Positions 1 to 8,947 are shown, counted from the first letter of the stretch. The stretch: DNA of 64,000 nt from an uncultured Candidatus Melainabacteria bacterium (GCA_947364235.1 CANARY010000004.1:62001-126000), one strand, 5' to 3'. Translations and numbers: made by a program. Notes: generated by a model from the sequence alone, not told the origin.

Positions 1-91
1 CTTTTTTATTAAGTTTTGTTGTGCAGAAAGGACACTGAATACTTTCTTCCGGTATTGATTGTCTGCAGTAAGGACAGGTTATTTCGCTCAT
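1..91 (-). CDS. zinc-ribbon protein, partial (N-terminus only)
   Basis: Reading the minus strand from the ATG at 91 gives an open frame that runs off the window edge. The first 30 residues hold two CPxC knuckles (CPYC and CPFC) about 12 residues apart, a treble-clef/zinc-ribbon signature like the one that starts the neighbouring TM2 protein. Its ATG overlaps the TGA of the upstream gene (ATGA), so the two are probably translationally coupled. The rest of the protein, and so its function, is outside the window; by analogy with its neighbour it may be a membrane-anchored zinc-ribbon protein. Confidence 0.6.
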   Translation of the reverse strand, partial: MSEITCPYCRQSIPEESIQCPFCTTKLNKK

Positions 92-507
92 GAATTTGCT
101 CCTGCAAGCGCCGTTGCGAGACCCAGTATAAATAATAAGAACAGTATTAATCCTAAAGGAATAAGGCTGATAACAAATATTGTGATACCTGTATTTTGGT
201 TATAGTCTCTAAGCGGGCGTCCTTTTCCGTCTTTAAATTTGTTAAAACAAATCAAGATAAAGTCAATGTATGACCAGATGCCGCAGCCTCCTAAAGTTAA
301 AAGCTGGGCAGCGCCTGTTGCGATATTTCCTGTATAAAATCTGTGGATTCCAAATCCGCCCAGAAACCAGGCAAACAAAAGTGTTTCAAGGAACCCGGCA
401 GGTTTGTCTGCTTGTTCAGCTTCCGGTGTAAGCCATTTTTGGCAAGCGTAGCATCTGACTGCTTCGTCATTTATTTCAGCTCCGCAGTGTGGACAAGTTT
501 TGCTCAT
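88..507 (-). CDS. zinc-ribbon + TM2 domain membrane protein
   Basis: 139 residues. Residues 5-22 form a zinc ribbon (CPHC, then CYAC). The centre carries the TM2 domain hallmark GGFGIHRFYTG followed by a glycine/cysteine-rich second helix (GGCGIWSYIDF), and a further hydrophobic helix lies near the C-terminus. TM2 proteins are small double-spanning membrane proteins of poorly known function. The gene lies in a minus-strand run with a second TM2 gene upstream (3-nt gap) and a zinc-ribbon gene downstream (ATGA overlap), which suggests one operon. Family assignment is firm; the role is unknown. Confidence 0.8.
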   Translation of the reverse strand: MSKTCPHCGAEINDEAVRCYACQKWLTPEAEQADKPAGFLETLLFAWFLGGFGIHRFYTGNIATGAAQLLTLGGCGIWSYIDFILICFNKFKDGKGRPLRDYNQNTGITIFVISLIPLGLILFLLFILGLATALAGANS

Positions 508-510
508 GGT

Positions 511-822
511 TTATCCTTTCAAAGCTGCAACCATTGCTGCAGAGTTAGTGATTATAGACAAAATAACGATAGCAATCCATACATAGAAGAATGCTAAGCC
601 AAGAGTTTTATTGTATTCACAAAGCTCTTGTCCGTCTGCATCTTTAAAATTGTTGAAGCAGATTCTGATGAAATCAATAAGAGCCCATATTCCGCATCCG
701 CCAAAAGTTAAAAGCTGTAAAATACCTAGTCCGATGTAGCCTGTATAAAATCTGTGGATGCCCAATCCTCCTAAAAAGAATGATAATAAAAGTGTTACGA
801 CATAGCTTCTTTGTTGTTGCAT
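511..822 (-). CDS. TM2 domain membrane protein
   Basis: 103 residues from the ATG at 822, chosen because AGAGGT lies just upstream; a longer reading adds 17 basic residues with no good ribosome site. It contains the TM2 signature GGLGIHRFYTGYIG and GGCGIWALIDFIRICFN, nearly the same as the neighbouring TM2 protein but without the zinc ribbon, so the two are probably paralogues. A C-terminal hydrophobic stretch (FFYVWIAIVILSII) is a third membrane segment. Its start lies inside the 3' end of the DUF2752 gene. Function unknown. Confidence 0.8.
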   Translation of the reverse strand: MQQQRSYVVTLLLSFFLGGLGIHRFYTGYIGLGILQLLTFGGCGIWALIDFIRICFNNFKDADGQELCEYNKTLGLAFFYVWIAIVILSIITNSAAMVAALKG

Positions 823-1115
823 GATAAACCTCTTTCTTTTTTCTGTACTTCTCTTATTAAAGTTTTTATCCAAATATACACTAGAAGCGGTGCAGTTATA
901 ACTATTCTGGGGTTAAATGCGTACGCTTCTTTAAAATGCAGCTGGAATAATTCGTTAAATGCTCTTGTCATACCGCATCCTAAACAATCGTGACCTGTTA
1001 TTAGTTTGAAAATGCATATAGTATGTGTATTATAGCGGGTTAGAATGGTTACACATAAATAGAAAATAACGGGTAAAATTATCAAGAATGCGATGTTAAG
1101 ATTTTCTTTTTTCAT
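795..1115 (-). CDS. DUF2752 family membrane protein
   Basis: 106 residues. It carries the DUF2752 hallmark HDCLGCGMTRAF (cysteine-glycine-cysteine-glycine turn before a helix) between two hydrophobic segments (residues 8-27 and about 70-85). DUF2752 proteins are small inner-membrane proteins often found beside TM2 proteins; their activity is not known. It is the first gene of the minus-strand run and is followed by the TM2 gene with a 28-nt overlap. It diverges from glgA, with which it shares a 106-nt intergenic region. Confidence 0.8.
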   Translation of the reverse strand: MKKENLNIAFLIILPVIFYLCVTILTRYNTHTICIFKLITGHDCLGCGMTRAFNELFQLHFKEAYAFNPRIVITAPLLVYIWIKTLIREVQKKERGLSCNNKEAMS

Positions 1116-1160
1116 TTCTACAGCCAGAATACTTCAATTTTATAAAACAGAAATCATATA

Positions 1161-1189
1161 TTTACATTATTTTGATTTAAGAATATAAT
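1161..1189 (+). promoter_or_regulatory. sigma70-like promoter of glgA
   Basis: TTTACA (1161-1166), a 17-nt spacer and a perfect TATAAT (1184-1189). The predicted start gives a leader of about 26 nt before the glgA ATG, with AGGAG at 1209-1213. Confidence 0.6.
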
Positions 1190-1221
1190 TCTCATGTCCG
1201 TAAAAAATAGGAGTGAGTTTT

Positions 1222-2661
1222 ATGAAAATATTGTTTGCAGCCGCAGAAGTTTCGCCTTTTTCAAAAGCAGGCGGTTTGTCAGATGTTGTTGGAAGTTTGC
1301 CTAAAGCTTTAGAAAAAGATGCTGAAATAGCAATTTTTACTCCGCTTCACGGATGTATCGACAGGGCAAAATGGGGAATAAATGAGCTTGAAAATTCTGA
1401 AATGTGGATAACATTTGGGTCTTCACCTCAGAAATTTAAGCTTTTTATGACAAAGCTTCCTAATACAGATATTAATGTGTTCTTTATAGAAAATGACTGG
1501 TATTTTTCTTGTTTTAAAGAAGTTTATCCAAGATGGCTTGATCCTCGTTACGAACACGAAAGATACGCTGCTTTTTCACTTGCAGCATTAGAATATGCAA
1601 AAAAACTGAACTTTAGAGCAGATATAATTCATTCTAATGATTGGCATACAGCGATGATTCCTTTGTATATTAAAGCGAATTATAAGTTTGATGAGTTCTG
1701 GTCAAAGACAAAAAATGTTTTTGAAATCCACAATCTTGCTTATCAAGGAGTGTGGTTTGAAGATATTTTAGATTTCGCAAATATGCGTAAAGATATTGTA
1801 TTTAATGAATGGGGCTGCGAGCATTACGGTCGTGTTAACTGGATGAAAGGCGCGATTAATTATGCTGATAAAATTGTTGCGGTTTCTCCAAACTATGCGC
1901 GTGAAATTTTAACCGGCGAATATGGAGAAGGTATGGATTACACTCTTCGAGGCCAGCAAAACAAGTTAACAGGTATTGTGAACGGTATTGATTATGACGC
2001 TTTTAATCCAAAAACAGATGAAACATTAGTTAAAAATTATGATGTAAAAACTTTGGATAACAAAGAAGAATGTAAAAAGAAAATTCTCGAATACTTCGGA
2101 CTTAAATATAATCCAGAACGCCCTTTAATTGCTTTGATTTCAAGGCTTGTTGACCAAAAAGGTCTGGATTTAATCCGTCAGGTTGAAAATGATTTGAGAA
2201 ATCTTGAAGCTGATTTTATTTTCTTGGGCTCAGGAGATAAATCTTATGAAAACTTATTTATCTGGTTATCAAATAACACGCCTAATATCAGGACTTATGT
2301 TGGATATAGAGGGGATTTAGCAAACCAAATTTATGCAGGCAGCGATTTCTTTTTAATGCCTTCTAAGTTTGAGCCTTGCGGGCTTTCGCAGCTTATTGCA
2401 ATGCGTTTCGGTTCTTTGCCGATTGTAAGAGCTACAGGAGGGCTGGAAGATACAGTTACAGGATACCCTCTTGATGATTCAAACGGGTTTAAATTCTGGG
2501 GATATGATGGATGGGCGATGAAAGACGCGATTTTGACAGCGCTGAATGTTTATAAAGATAAGTATACATTTAATGCAATGCGCAAATCTGCAATGGAAGC
2601 GGATTTTAGCTGGAAAGAAAGCGCGAAAAAATATCTGGAAATGTATAAAGCGTTGGTGTAG
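1222..2661 (+). CDS. glgA: glycogen synthase (GT5)
   Basis: 479 residues. Transfers glucose from ADP- or UDP-glucose to the non-reducing end of alpha-1,4-glucan. The N-terminus has the glucose-binding loop SKAGGLSDVVGSLPKAL (the KxGGL motif reads KAGGL). The C-terminal domain has SKFEPCGLSQLIAMRFG and ATGGLEDTV, the GT5 nucleotide-sugar and catalytic motifs. Length is normal for the family. I place the start at 1222, 8 nt after AGGAG; an upstream GTG has no ribosome site. Its stop is directly followed by the ATG of the acyltransferase gene, so it may be cotranscribed with the lipid cluster. With malQ (42.1 kb) and the ROK kinase (14.9 kb) it indicates glycogen metabolism. Confidence 0.95.
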   Translation: MKILFAAAEVSPFSKAGGLSDVVGSLPKALEKDAEIAIFTPLHGCIDRAKWGINELENSEMWITFGSSPQKFKLFMTKLPNTDINVFFIENDWYFSCFKEVYPRWLDPRYEHERYAAFSLAALEYAKKLNFRADIIHSNDWHTAMIPLYIKANYKFDEFWSKTKNVFEIHNLAYQGVWFEDILDFANMRKDIVFNEWGCEHYGRVNWMKGAINYADKIVAVSPNYAREILTGEYGEGMDYTLRGQQNKLTGIVNGIDYDAFNPKTDETLVKNYDVKTLDNKEECKKKILEYFGLKYNPERPLIALISRLVDQKGLDLIRQVENDLRNLEADFIFLGSGDKSYENLFIWLSNNTPNIRTYVGYRGDLANQIYAGSDFFLMPSKFEPCGLSQLIAMRFGSLPIVRATGGLEDTVTGYPLDDSNGFKFWGYDGWAMKDAILTALNVYKDKYTFNAMRKSAMEADFSWKESAKKYLEMYKALV

Positions 2662-3375
2662 ATGAAGTATATTCGTTCTTTTTTTGCAATATTTTGTTTT
2701 GGAATTTTTGGAATAGGAGCTGCAATTCTTAATTTTGTTTTGTTCCCGTTTATTAAAAATAATAAAGAACTTTGTTCTGATATTATTCATTGCCTTTGGA
2801 AGTTTTTTGCCGGTTTGATGATGTTTTTGAGGCTTTTTAAGCTGGATATTAAAAGATTAGATAAGATTGAAAATAAAGTTATTGTATCGACTCATCCAAG
2901 CTTCATTGATATAGTAATTCTTATTGCGCTTATTCCGCGTTCTACCTGTTTTGTGAAAAAAGAGCTTGCATACAATCCGATTCTGAAAAATATTATCTCA
3001 AGTATTTTTATTACAAATGATGTTGAACTTGATGAGTTAAAATCGGAGTCTAAGAAAATGCTTGATAAAGGATTTAATGTGATTATTTTTCCTTCCGGTA
3101 TCAGGCATAGAAGAAATGAGTATCCTAAGATTAAAAAAGGTGCATCTTTGGCTGCGCTTAACTCAGGTAAAAATATCGTGCCGATAAGATTTTATTCTGA
3201 TAGAGATTTTTTGTTTATTAATCAGCCTTTTTATGCAGTTAGCGACAGATGTGTGACTTTTGAAATTCAACAGATGGATGAGATTAAGATAAATGATTTT
3301 ATAAATGATAACGAAATTATTGCTAAGAAAAAAATTACGGATAAGATTGTTAAAGAACTTTATGATATAATATAA
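2662..3375 (+). CDS. PlsC-like 1-acyl-glycerophosphate acyltransferase of the lipid cluster
   Basis: 237 residues. An N-terminal membrane segment (residues 5-30) is followed by the acyltransferase motif HPSFID (H-x4-D; the catalytic His-Asp pair) and FPSGIRHRR, a variant of the usual FPEGTR phosphate-binding motif in which Glu is Ser. Such acyltransferases are regular members of aryl polyene gene clusters, where they attach the polyene acyl chain to a glycerol-type lipid. The gene starts immediately after the glgA stop and is followed 2 nt later by an acyl carrier protein. The family is clear; the acceptor is inferred from context. Confidence 0.8.
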   Translation: MKYIRSFFAIFCFGIFGIGAAILNFVLFPFIKNNKELCSDIIHCLWKFFAGLMMFLRLFKLDIKRLDKIENKVIVSTHPSFIDIVILIALIPRSTCFVKKELAYNPILKNIISSIFITNDVELDELKSESKKMLDKGFNVIIFPSGIRHRRNEYPKIKKGASLAALNSGKNIVPIRFYSDRDFLFINQPFYAVSDRCVTFEIQQMDEIKINDFINDNEIIAKKKITDKIVKELYDII

Positions 3376-3377
3376 GT

Positions 3378-3635
3378 ATGGATGTAAGAGAAGATTTAAA
3401 GAAATTGATTATCGATACTCTGGCGCTTGAAGAAATTACACCAGAGGATATTAAAGACGATGAACCGCTTTTTAATGAAGGTTTAGGACTTGATAGTATT
3501 GATGCGCTTGAGCTTGGCATGGCTTTGAAACGCAAATATGACATTACTTTGGAGTCTAATAAAGAAGAAAATAAAAAACATTTTTACTCAATCGTAACTT
3601 TGAGTAAGTTAGTGGAGTCAAAAATTAATGGCTGA
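3378..3635 (+). CDS. acyl carrier protein (first of two)
   Basis: 85 residues, acidic and helical. It has the phosphopantetheine attachment motif GLDSIDALEL, with the modifiable Ser about residue 38. It would carry the growing or loaded acyl chain as a thioester. It overlaps the next carrier protein gene by 8 nt. Two tandem, dissimilar carrier proteins are typical of aryl polyene and related clusters. The short ribosome site region lies in the end of the preceding gene. Confidence 0.85.
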   Translation: MDVREDLKKLIIDTLALEEITPEDIKDDEPLFNEGLGLDSIDALELGMALKRKYDITLESNKEENKKHFYSIVTLSKLVESKING

Positions 3636-3882
3636 GAAGTATACAAAAGAACAGATTTTTGAAGAACTTAGTACAATTCTTGTCGAAGAGCTTGAACTTA
3701 AAGAAGAAGACGTTAAGCTTGAAGCAAACTTATTCGAAGATTTGGATTTGGATAGTATTGATGCTGTTGATATTGCTGTCAGAATGCAGAAATTTACGGA
3801 TAAAAAACTTTCACCTGCTGAGTTTAAGCAAATAAGAACAGTGGGTGATATTGTGGAAGCTGTTTATGCGCTTCTCGATTAA
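3628..3882 (+). CDS. acyl carrier protein (second of two)
   Basis: 84 residues with the phosphopantetheine site DLDLDSIDAVDIAVRMQ. The sequence around the Ser differs from the first carrier protein, suggesting a distinct partner enzyme (for example one for priming, one for elongation; this is inference). It overlaps the upstream gene by 8 nt and the following membrane-protein gene by 17 nt. Confidence 0.85.
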   Translation: MAEKYTKEQIFEELSTILVEELELKEEDVKLEANLFEDLDLDSIDAVDIAVRMQKFTDKKLSPAEFKQIRTVGDIVEAVYALLD

Positions 3883-4270
3883 AAATTTTCTGCCTTTTTT
3901 AGGAATGTTTGCGGTTATTTTTTTATTCCATTTTACGGATTTAGTTGTATTAAAGTTTTATCCTCCGATTGTAAATTTTTGCCTTTTTATGATTTTTTTC
4001 TCTTCTATTTTTCAAGAGAAAACTATTATACAAAAAGCGGCTCTTATTATGGAGCCGGATGCAAACGAAGCTGTAATGAATTATACTCGAAAGCTTACTT
4101 ATATCTGGGCAGTGTTTACATTTTTTAATTTTTTGGTATCTGTTGTGACGATTTTTTTGTCTGAAAAAATCTGGGCTGTTTATAACGGCTGTGTTTCTTA
4201 TATTCTTGCCGGCTCTATTTTTATTGTAGAATATATTGTAAGAATTGATTTTAAGAGGAAGCATGGATAA
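3866..4270 (+). CDS. COG4648-like small membrane protein of aryl-polyene-type clusters
   Basis: About 134 residues from the ATG at 3866, with four predicted membrane helices: near the N-terminus (FLPFLGMFAVIFLF), residues 35-50, about 80-100 (IWAVFTFFNFLVSVV) and the C-terminus. Its size, topology and position between carrier proteins and an AMP-ligase match the uncharacterised COG4648-type membrane protein of aryl polyene clusters. I saw no catalytic motif. It overlaps the second carrier protein gene by 17 nt and the ligase gene by 8 nt. Assignment rests mostly on context. Confidence 0.55.
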   Translation: MRFSIKNFLPFLGMFAVIFLFHFTDLVVLKFYPPIVNFCLFMIFFSSIFQEKTIIQKAALIMEPDANEAVMNYTRKLTYIWAVFTFFNFLVSVVTIFLSEKIWAVYNGCVSYILAGSIFIVEYIVRIDFKRKHG

Positions 4271-5543
4271 TAAAGATGCTGTGATTATCTTTAAAACTGG
4301 AGGTACGACTTCTGAACAAAAGGTTGTAAGAAAATCTGCTGCGAATTTTGAAAAAGAAAGCCGTGATATTTGCGAAGCTTTAGGGCTTGAAGGTGATTTG
4401 GAGTTTATTACAACGACAACCAGCGAACACCTTTTCGGGTATTCGTTTCATTACAGCCTTCCTAGAGTGTGCGGGTTTAAAAGAAATGAGACACGAATAA
4501 GTTATCCTGAAGATATTTGCGTTGAAAATGCTGTTCTTGTAACAACTCCTTCTTTTCTTGAAGTTATGCGTAAATATGATGTTATGCCTCCTGTAAAACC
4601 AAAAGTAATTATTACAGCTGGAGCAAAGCTTGAAGACAAAACGTTTGCGTATGCTCTTACAATAGCAGATAAAGTTGTTGATGTTTATGGAAGTACTGAA
4701 ACAGGAGTTATTGGATATAGAACAACTTTTGAGACAAAACGCTTAACTCTTTTTAAAGGAATAGAAGTTCTTGAAGCTGGTGAGGATTTTACCAAAATTG
4801 CTACCGAATATTCACTTGAAAGTCCTGTGGTGATTCAAGATAGAATAAATGTTGTTGACGGAGGAATTGAATTTCTTAATAGAGCGGGCAGAGTTTTGAA
4901 AGTTCAGGAAAAAAGGATACTTTCTAATGAAATAGAAAGTGCAATTAAAAAATCTGAACTTGTAGAAGATGTTTATTGTTTTGAAAACAGCGGGAAGCTT
5001 GCAGCTCTTGCTGTTTTGACTGATGAAGGAAAAGAATTTTTAATACAAAATGATAAGCTTTCTCTTATTAAAAAACTTAAATCAGAGCTTAAAGATAGTT
5101 TCGAAGTTGTGCCTCAAAAATGGAAGTTTTTTGATGAAATACCGTACAGAGCTAACGGAAAAATTGATAGAAATTTAATTGCGGAAATTTTTGATTTGAA
5201 CCTTTCTATGCCTCTTGTTTTATCAAGGTTTATTGAAGACAACCTTGGAGTTTTCAGGCTTTGTTTTATTAGAAACAGCAATTTTTATAAAGGGCATTTT
5301 GACGGGTTTCCGATTCTGCCTGGAGTTGTTCAGTTATTTTATGCAAATTGGTTTACAAAACTTGTCTTTGGGATGGATTGCACAAAAGGGCAGATTAGAA
5401 AAGTTAAGTTTACAAGCATAATACATCCTTCTGAAATAGTTGAGCTTGAACTTAAAAAAACTAATAAAGGAGTTGAATACAAATATTTGCGCGAAGATGC
5501 AGTATGCTCTTCCGGTATGCTTCCAGCGGAGAATAATCTATGA
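4263..5543 (+). CDS. AMP-dependent acyl-ACP/CoA ligase fused to a hot-dog dehydratase-like domain
   Basis: 426 residues. The N-terminal 310 residues are an adenylate-forming domain: phosphate loop TGGTTSEQK near the very start, the A5 motif VYGSTETG, and the C-terminal lysine motif YRANGKIDRN. The part normally preceding the phosphate loop is missing, so the ligase is short. From about residue 325 there is a FabA/FabZ/ApeI-type hot-dog domain with FYKGHFDGFPILPGVVQ (H-F-x4-P-x2-PG). In aryl polyene clusters the ligase and the dehydratase-like protein are usually separate (ApeH and ApeI), so this looks like a fusion. AGAGGAAGC precedes the ATG at 4263. It would activate the starter acid and dehydrate or bind 3-hydroxyacyl intermediates. 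Confidence 0.8.
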   Translation: MDNKDAVIIFKTGGTTSEQKVVRKSAANFEKESRDICEALGLEGDLEFITTTTSEHLFGYSFHYSLPRVCGFKRNETRISYPEDICVENAVLVTTPSFLEVMRKYDVMPPVKPKVIITAGAKLEDKTFAYALTIADKVVDVYGSTETGVIGYRTTFETKRLTLFKGIEVLEAGEDFTKIATEYSLESPVVIQDRINVVDGGIEFLNRAGRVLKVQEKRILSNEIESAIKKSELVEDVYCFENSGKLAALAVLTDEGKEFLIQNDKLSLIKKLKSELKDSFEVVPQKWKFFDEIPYRANGKIDRNLIAEIFDLNLSMPLVLSRFIEDNLGVFRLCFIRNSNFYKGHFDGFPILPGVVQLFYANWFTKLVFGMDCTKGQIRKVKFTSIIHPSEIVELELKKTNKGVEYKYLREDAVCSSGMLPAENNL

Positions 5544-6007
5544 GAATACTTTTTGTTTTGCCTCTGCTTGCAGCACCTGTGTTTGCTCAAAATTTATCTG
5601 ATATTGCGCTTCAAATTCCGCAGTTTGATAGTATAAAATGTAAATTTAAACAAGAAAAACAAGTCTCCGGCATGGTGTTTAAATCTTCCGGCGACTTTGT
5701 TTTTGAAAAAGATAAAGGTGTAATTTTTTACACGACTTATCCGGTAAAAAGTACAGCTTCTTATACCACAAAAGAATATCGTCATATTAATAATGTGATA
5801 AATGCAATTGCTGGAAAAAATTATTCTAAACTTGAAAAAGATTTTGAGTTTAGTTTTGATAACCGGATACTTAAGCTAATGCCAAAACCTGTATCTCAAG
5901 CTTATAATCATTTAAAGCTGCTGGAAATTGAGACAGGTGATGCAAAAATTAATAAAATTGTGATTTTGCTTTGTGATGGTACAAAAACTTCAATTTGGTT
6001 TCAATGA
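5540..6007 (+). CDS. LolA-like periplasmic lipoprotein/lipid carrier
   Basis: 155 residues with a signal peptide (MRILFVLPLLAAPVFA, cleavage after AQ likely) and a LolA-type beta-sheet fold pattern: FDSIKCKFKQEKQVSGM, then FKSSGDFVFEKDKGVIFYTTYP. LolA-like proteins in aryl polyene clusters are thought to ferry the lipid product across the periplasm. Both ends overlap their neighbours by ATGA, so it is translationally coupled to the ligase and to the exporter. Sequence match is to the family pattern, not to true LolA specifically. Confidence 0.75.
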   Translation: MRILFVLPLLAAPVFAQNLSDIALQIPQFDSIKCKFKQEKQVSGMVFKSSGDFVFEKDKGVIFYTTYPVKSTASYTTKEYRHINNVINAIAGKNYSKLEKDFEFSFDNRILKLMPKPVSQAYNHLKLLEIETGDAKINKIVILLCDGTKTSIWFQ

Positions 6008-7923
6008 TTAAGCGGATTTTATTTTTAATATTTTCAATAATTTTCTTTATTTTTGCTTTTTTATACGCAAAACCGCCTGAAGCTGATTTGATGAAAGCAT
6101 TTATTAATCCGCATTCTCAGATGGAAAAAAATATTGTTAAGCTGGCAGGTATTTCTTCAACGACAGTAAATGTTTTTGGTACTGATGAGATTCCAAATAA
6201 TAACCAGGACTTTTCAGAAATTTTAGATGTTTATAGAGAATATCCTGCAAGTTTTCTGAGCGCGCATAAGCGGGAGCTTCTCAAAAACAGACAATATCGT
6301 GAACTTGAAAACGAAGCTCTTGAAGGGATTTACAGTCCTCTAGGGTTTTATGCAGCTCCCATTGATAAAGACCCTTATCTTTTAGCAACAGATTTTTTGA
6401 TATCGAAAAACAAAAATGAAGCTGCTGAGTTTGAAGGTAAGACTTATCAGCTTTCGCGTTTAAAAATTCAAAATACAAAAGAACTTGAAAGTTTGATTGA
6501 AGATGTTAAAGGTAAAGATATTTATTTAACAGGAACGCCTGTACATTCTTATTTTGCGTCTAAAAAATCTTCAAAAGAAATCAATATTATTTGTTTAATT
6601 TCAATTCTCGGGCTTATCGTTCTTTCGAAGATTTTTTTTCATTCAGTGAAAGTTCTGATTCCTATTGTATTGAGTATAATTTTTGGTTTTTTGTTTGGCT
6701 TTTCAGCTTGTACTTTTGTTTTTGGAAAGCTTCACGTTCTAACGTTTGTGTTTTCTACTTCACTTATTGGAATAAGCTTAGATTATGTTTTGCATTATTT
6801 TTACGGGTCATGCAGCAGAGGGTTTAAAACCGGTTTAACTTCATCGATGCTTACAACCGTTACTGCGTTTTTGACTCTTCTTTTTTCTAATATTGAAGTT
6901 TTAAGACAAATTGCGATATTTACGTCTTTCGGGCTTTTAGGAGTTTACTTATTTGTAATTTTTATTCTGCCTTGTTTTAAAATTCCGGATACATATAATC
7001 TGAATTGGAGATTGAGATTTCCGAAGAAGCTTTTCTATACAATAATTTTAGCTGTTATTGCTATAGGAGCTTTTAATATAAAGTTTGAGGATAATTTGAA
7101 GAATCTTTATGTTCCTCCGAAGCACCTTTTTGAAGCTGAAGCTTTATATCAGAAAGTTTTTAATCCGCAAGCAGGGGAGTTTTTGCTTATTGAGGGAGCA
7201 AATTTGGAAGAGATTCTTGAAAAAGAAGAAAGTATTGATGGTTTTGGGCTGAGTAATTTTGTTTCTTCAACTAAGCGCCAGAATGAGAACTTAGCTCTTG
7301 TTAAAGAGCTGTATAATGCAGATTTAGCGCTTCTTGAGAATAAGCTTGGGGTGAAATTTAATCCTTCTTTAAAACTTTATGATTCAGAAAAATTTCCGCT
7401 TAATAAAGAGTTTATGCTTGATAATACAACTTCGTTTGTTATTGTGCCTAAAAAAACAGCCGGCTCGTTTAATATTGCAGACGAGATTTCAAAAATATTA
7501 AAACGGCTGCGTTATACTTCTTTAAAACTTTTACCTGTAGTGTTTGGAATGTTATTCATTCTTTTATCGTGTATATATGGTGTTAAAAAGGCTTTAAAAA
7601 TAAGTTTTTCACCGCTTCTTGGAGTTGTTTTTACTGTCGGTGTTTTATCTTTATCAAGGTTGAGTTTGAATTTATTCCATATTTTAGGGCTGTTTTTGAT
7701 ACTTGGGTTTAGTCTTGATTATTCTATTTTTAGATTAAATGGAGATGAAAAATCTAATAATGCTGTGTTCATTTCTTTTGTTTCGACAGCGTTATCATTT
7801 CTGCTTCTTTCTTTTACCAGCTTTAAGCTTATAAGCTCTCTAGGTTTAACAATATTTATCGGGGTTACGGTTTCCTATATTTCAAGTTTATTTATGTTAA
7901 AATCAGAGCATGAGAAGATTTGA
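6004..7923 (+). CDS. MMPL/RND-family lipid exporter
   Basis: 639 residues. The layout is one N-terminal membrane helix, a periplasmic domain (about 30-190), a block of five helices (about 195-330), a second periplasmic domain (about 350-500) and another five-helix block, the two-fold RND/MMPL repeat. The conserved GxxxDY-type motifs are SLIGISLDYVLHYFYG in the first half and GFSLDYSIFRLNGDE in the second; the Asp in each is the proton-relay residue. It is shorter than many MMPL exporters. It would move the finished lipid out of the inner membrane, handing it to the LolA-like protein encoded just upstream. Confidence 0.8.
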   Translation: MIKRILFLIFSIIFFIFAFLYAKPPEADLMKAFINPHSQMEKNIVKLAGISSTTVNVFGTDEIPNNNQDFSEILDVYREYPASFLSAHKRELLKNRQYRELENEALEGIYSPLGFYAAPIDKDPYLLATDFLISKNKNEAAEFEGKTYQLSRLKIQNTKELESLIEDVKGKDIYLTGTPVHSYFASKKSSKEINIICLISILGLIVLSKIFFHSVKVLIPIVLSIIFGFLFGFSACTFVFGKLHVLTFVFSTSLIGISLDYVLHYFYGSCSRGFKTGLTSSMLTTVTAFLTLLFSNIEVLRQIAIFTSFGLLGVYLFVIFILPCFKIPDTYNLNWRLRFPKKLFYTIILAVIAIGAFNIKFEDNLKNLYVPPKHLFEAEALYQKVFNPQAGEFLLIEGANLEEILEKEESIDGFGLSNFVSSTKRQNENLALVKELYNADLALLENKLGVKFNPSLKLYDSEKFPLNKEFMLDNTTSFVIVPKKTAGSFNIADEISKILKRLRYTSLKLLPVVFGMLFILLSCIYGVKKALKISFSPLLGVVFTVGVLSLSRLSLNLFHILGLFLILGFSLDYSIFRLNGDEKSNNAVFISFVSTALSFLLLSFTSFKLISSLGLTIFIGVTVSYISSLFMLKSEHEKI

Positions 7924-8947
7924 ACATAAGAAAGAAGTTATTCAGTCGTTAACTGAAGCACAAAAAATAGCATTTGCTCCGCTTACGTTTCAAGCAATAA
8001 ATTCTATGCTTGAGCTGGGGATTTTAAAATTAATTGATTTAAATCCGGATTGTGATTTAGAATCAGAGCTGAATTTATCTGAATATACTGTCAATACTCT
8101 GCTTGAAACAGCGGAAGCAGCAGGAATCGTAAAACGTGAAGGCAGGAAGTATTTTGTTACAGCTCTTGGAAAAGCGTTTTTGTATGATGAAATGACACGT
8201 GTCAATTTTAATTTTGTAAAAGATGTCTGCTATAGAGGAGCAGATAAGCTTACAGAAAGTTTTTTGAACGAAAAACCAGAAGGATTAAAAGAATATGGTT
8301 TTGATGGAACGATTTATCCGCATATTTCAACTCTTCCTGAGAAAATGAAAACAAGCTGGTTTGAGTTTGATCATTATTATTCTGATAACAGTTTTGATAT
8401 TATTTACAAGATAATTTCGCCTGTTGAAAAGATATATGATATAGGTGCAAATACGGGAAAGTTTGAGCGGGTATGCCTTAAATATAATAGCAGCCAGAAA
8501 TTGGCATTAATAGATTTACCGCAAAATATTGATGTGATAAAAGATGAGCCTGAGCTTAAAGGGTGTGAATTTTATCCGGTTGATGTTCTTGAAAAAGAAC
8601 AAAATCTTCCAAAAATGTCAGGTGCTGTTATTATGAGCCAGTTTCTTGATTGTTTTTCAAAAAGTCAGATAGAGTTTATACTGAAAAAAGTTAGTCAGGC
8701 AAGTGATGATGATATAAAGATTTATATTCTTGAGCCGTTTATAGACAGGCAGAAGTTTGCCGGGGCAAAATTTGCTCTTGTTCACACTTCGCTTTATTTT
8801 ACCTGCATGGCAAATGGATGCAGTAAAATGTATGCGTTTAGTGATATGGAAAAAATAATTGAAGCTGCAGGGCTTAAAATTAATGCAGTTTATGATGCTT
8901 TAGGCGCTCATGATTATACGCTTTTGGAGTGTGTGAAAAATGCCTAA
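7910..8947 (+). CDS. SAM-dependent O-methyltransferase of the lipid cluster
   Basis: 345 residues. Residues 15-95 form a winged-helix dimerisation domain (FQAINSMLELGILKLID, then TVNTLLETAEAAGIVKREG), as in small-molecule O-methyltransferases. The catalytic domain has SAM motif I as IYDIGANTGKF, the acidic residue of motif II in LALIDLP and motif IV-like AVIMSQFLDCFS. It overlaps the exporter gene by 14 nt and the acyltransferase gene by 8 nt. In aryl polyene or flexirubin-type pathways such enzymes methylate the aryl head group; substrate here is inferred. Confidence 0.8.
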   Translation: MRRFEHKKEVIQSLTEAQKIAFAPLTFQAINSMLELGILKLIDLNPDCDLESELNLSEYTVNTLLETAEAAGIVKREGRKYFVTALGKAFLYDEMTRVNFNFVKDVCYRGADKLTESFLNEKPEGLKEYGFDGTIYPHISTLPEKMKTSWFEFDHYYSDNSFDIIYKIISPVEKIYDIGANTGKFERVCLKYNSSQKLALIDLPQNIDVIKDEPELKGCEFYPVDVLEKEQNLPKMSGAVIMSQFLDCFSKSQIEFILKKVSQASDDDIKIYILEPFIDRQKFAGAKFALVHTSLYFTCMANGCSKMYAFSDMEKIIEAAGLKINAVYDALGAHDYTLLECVKNA

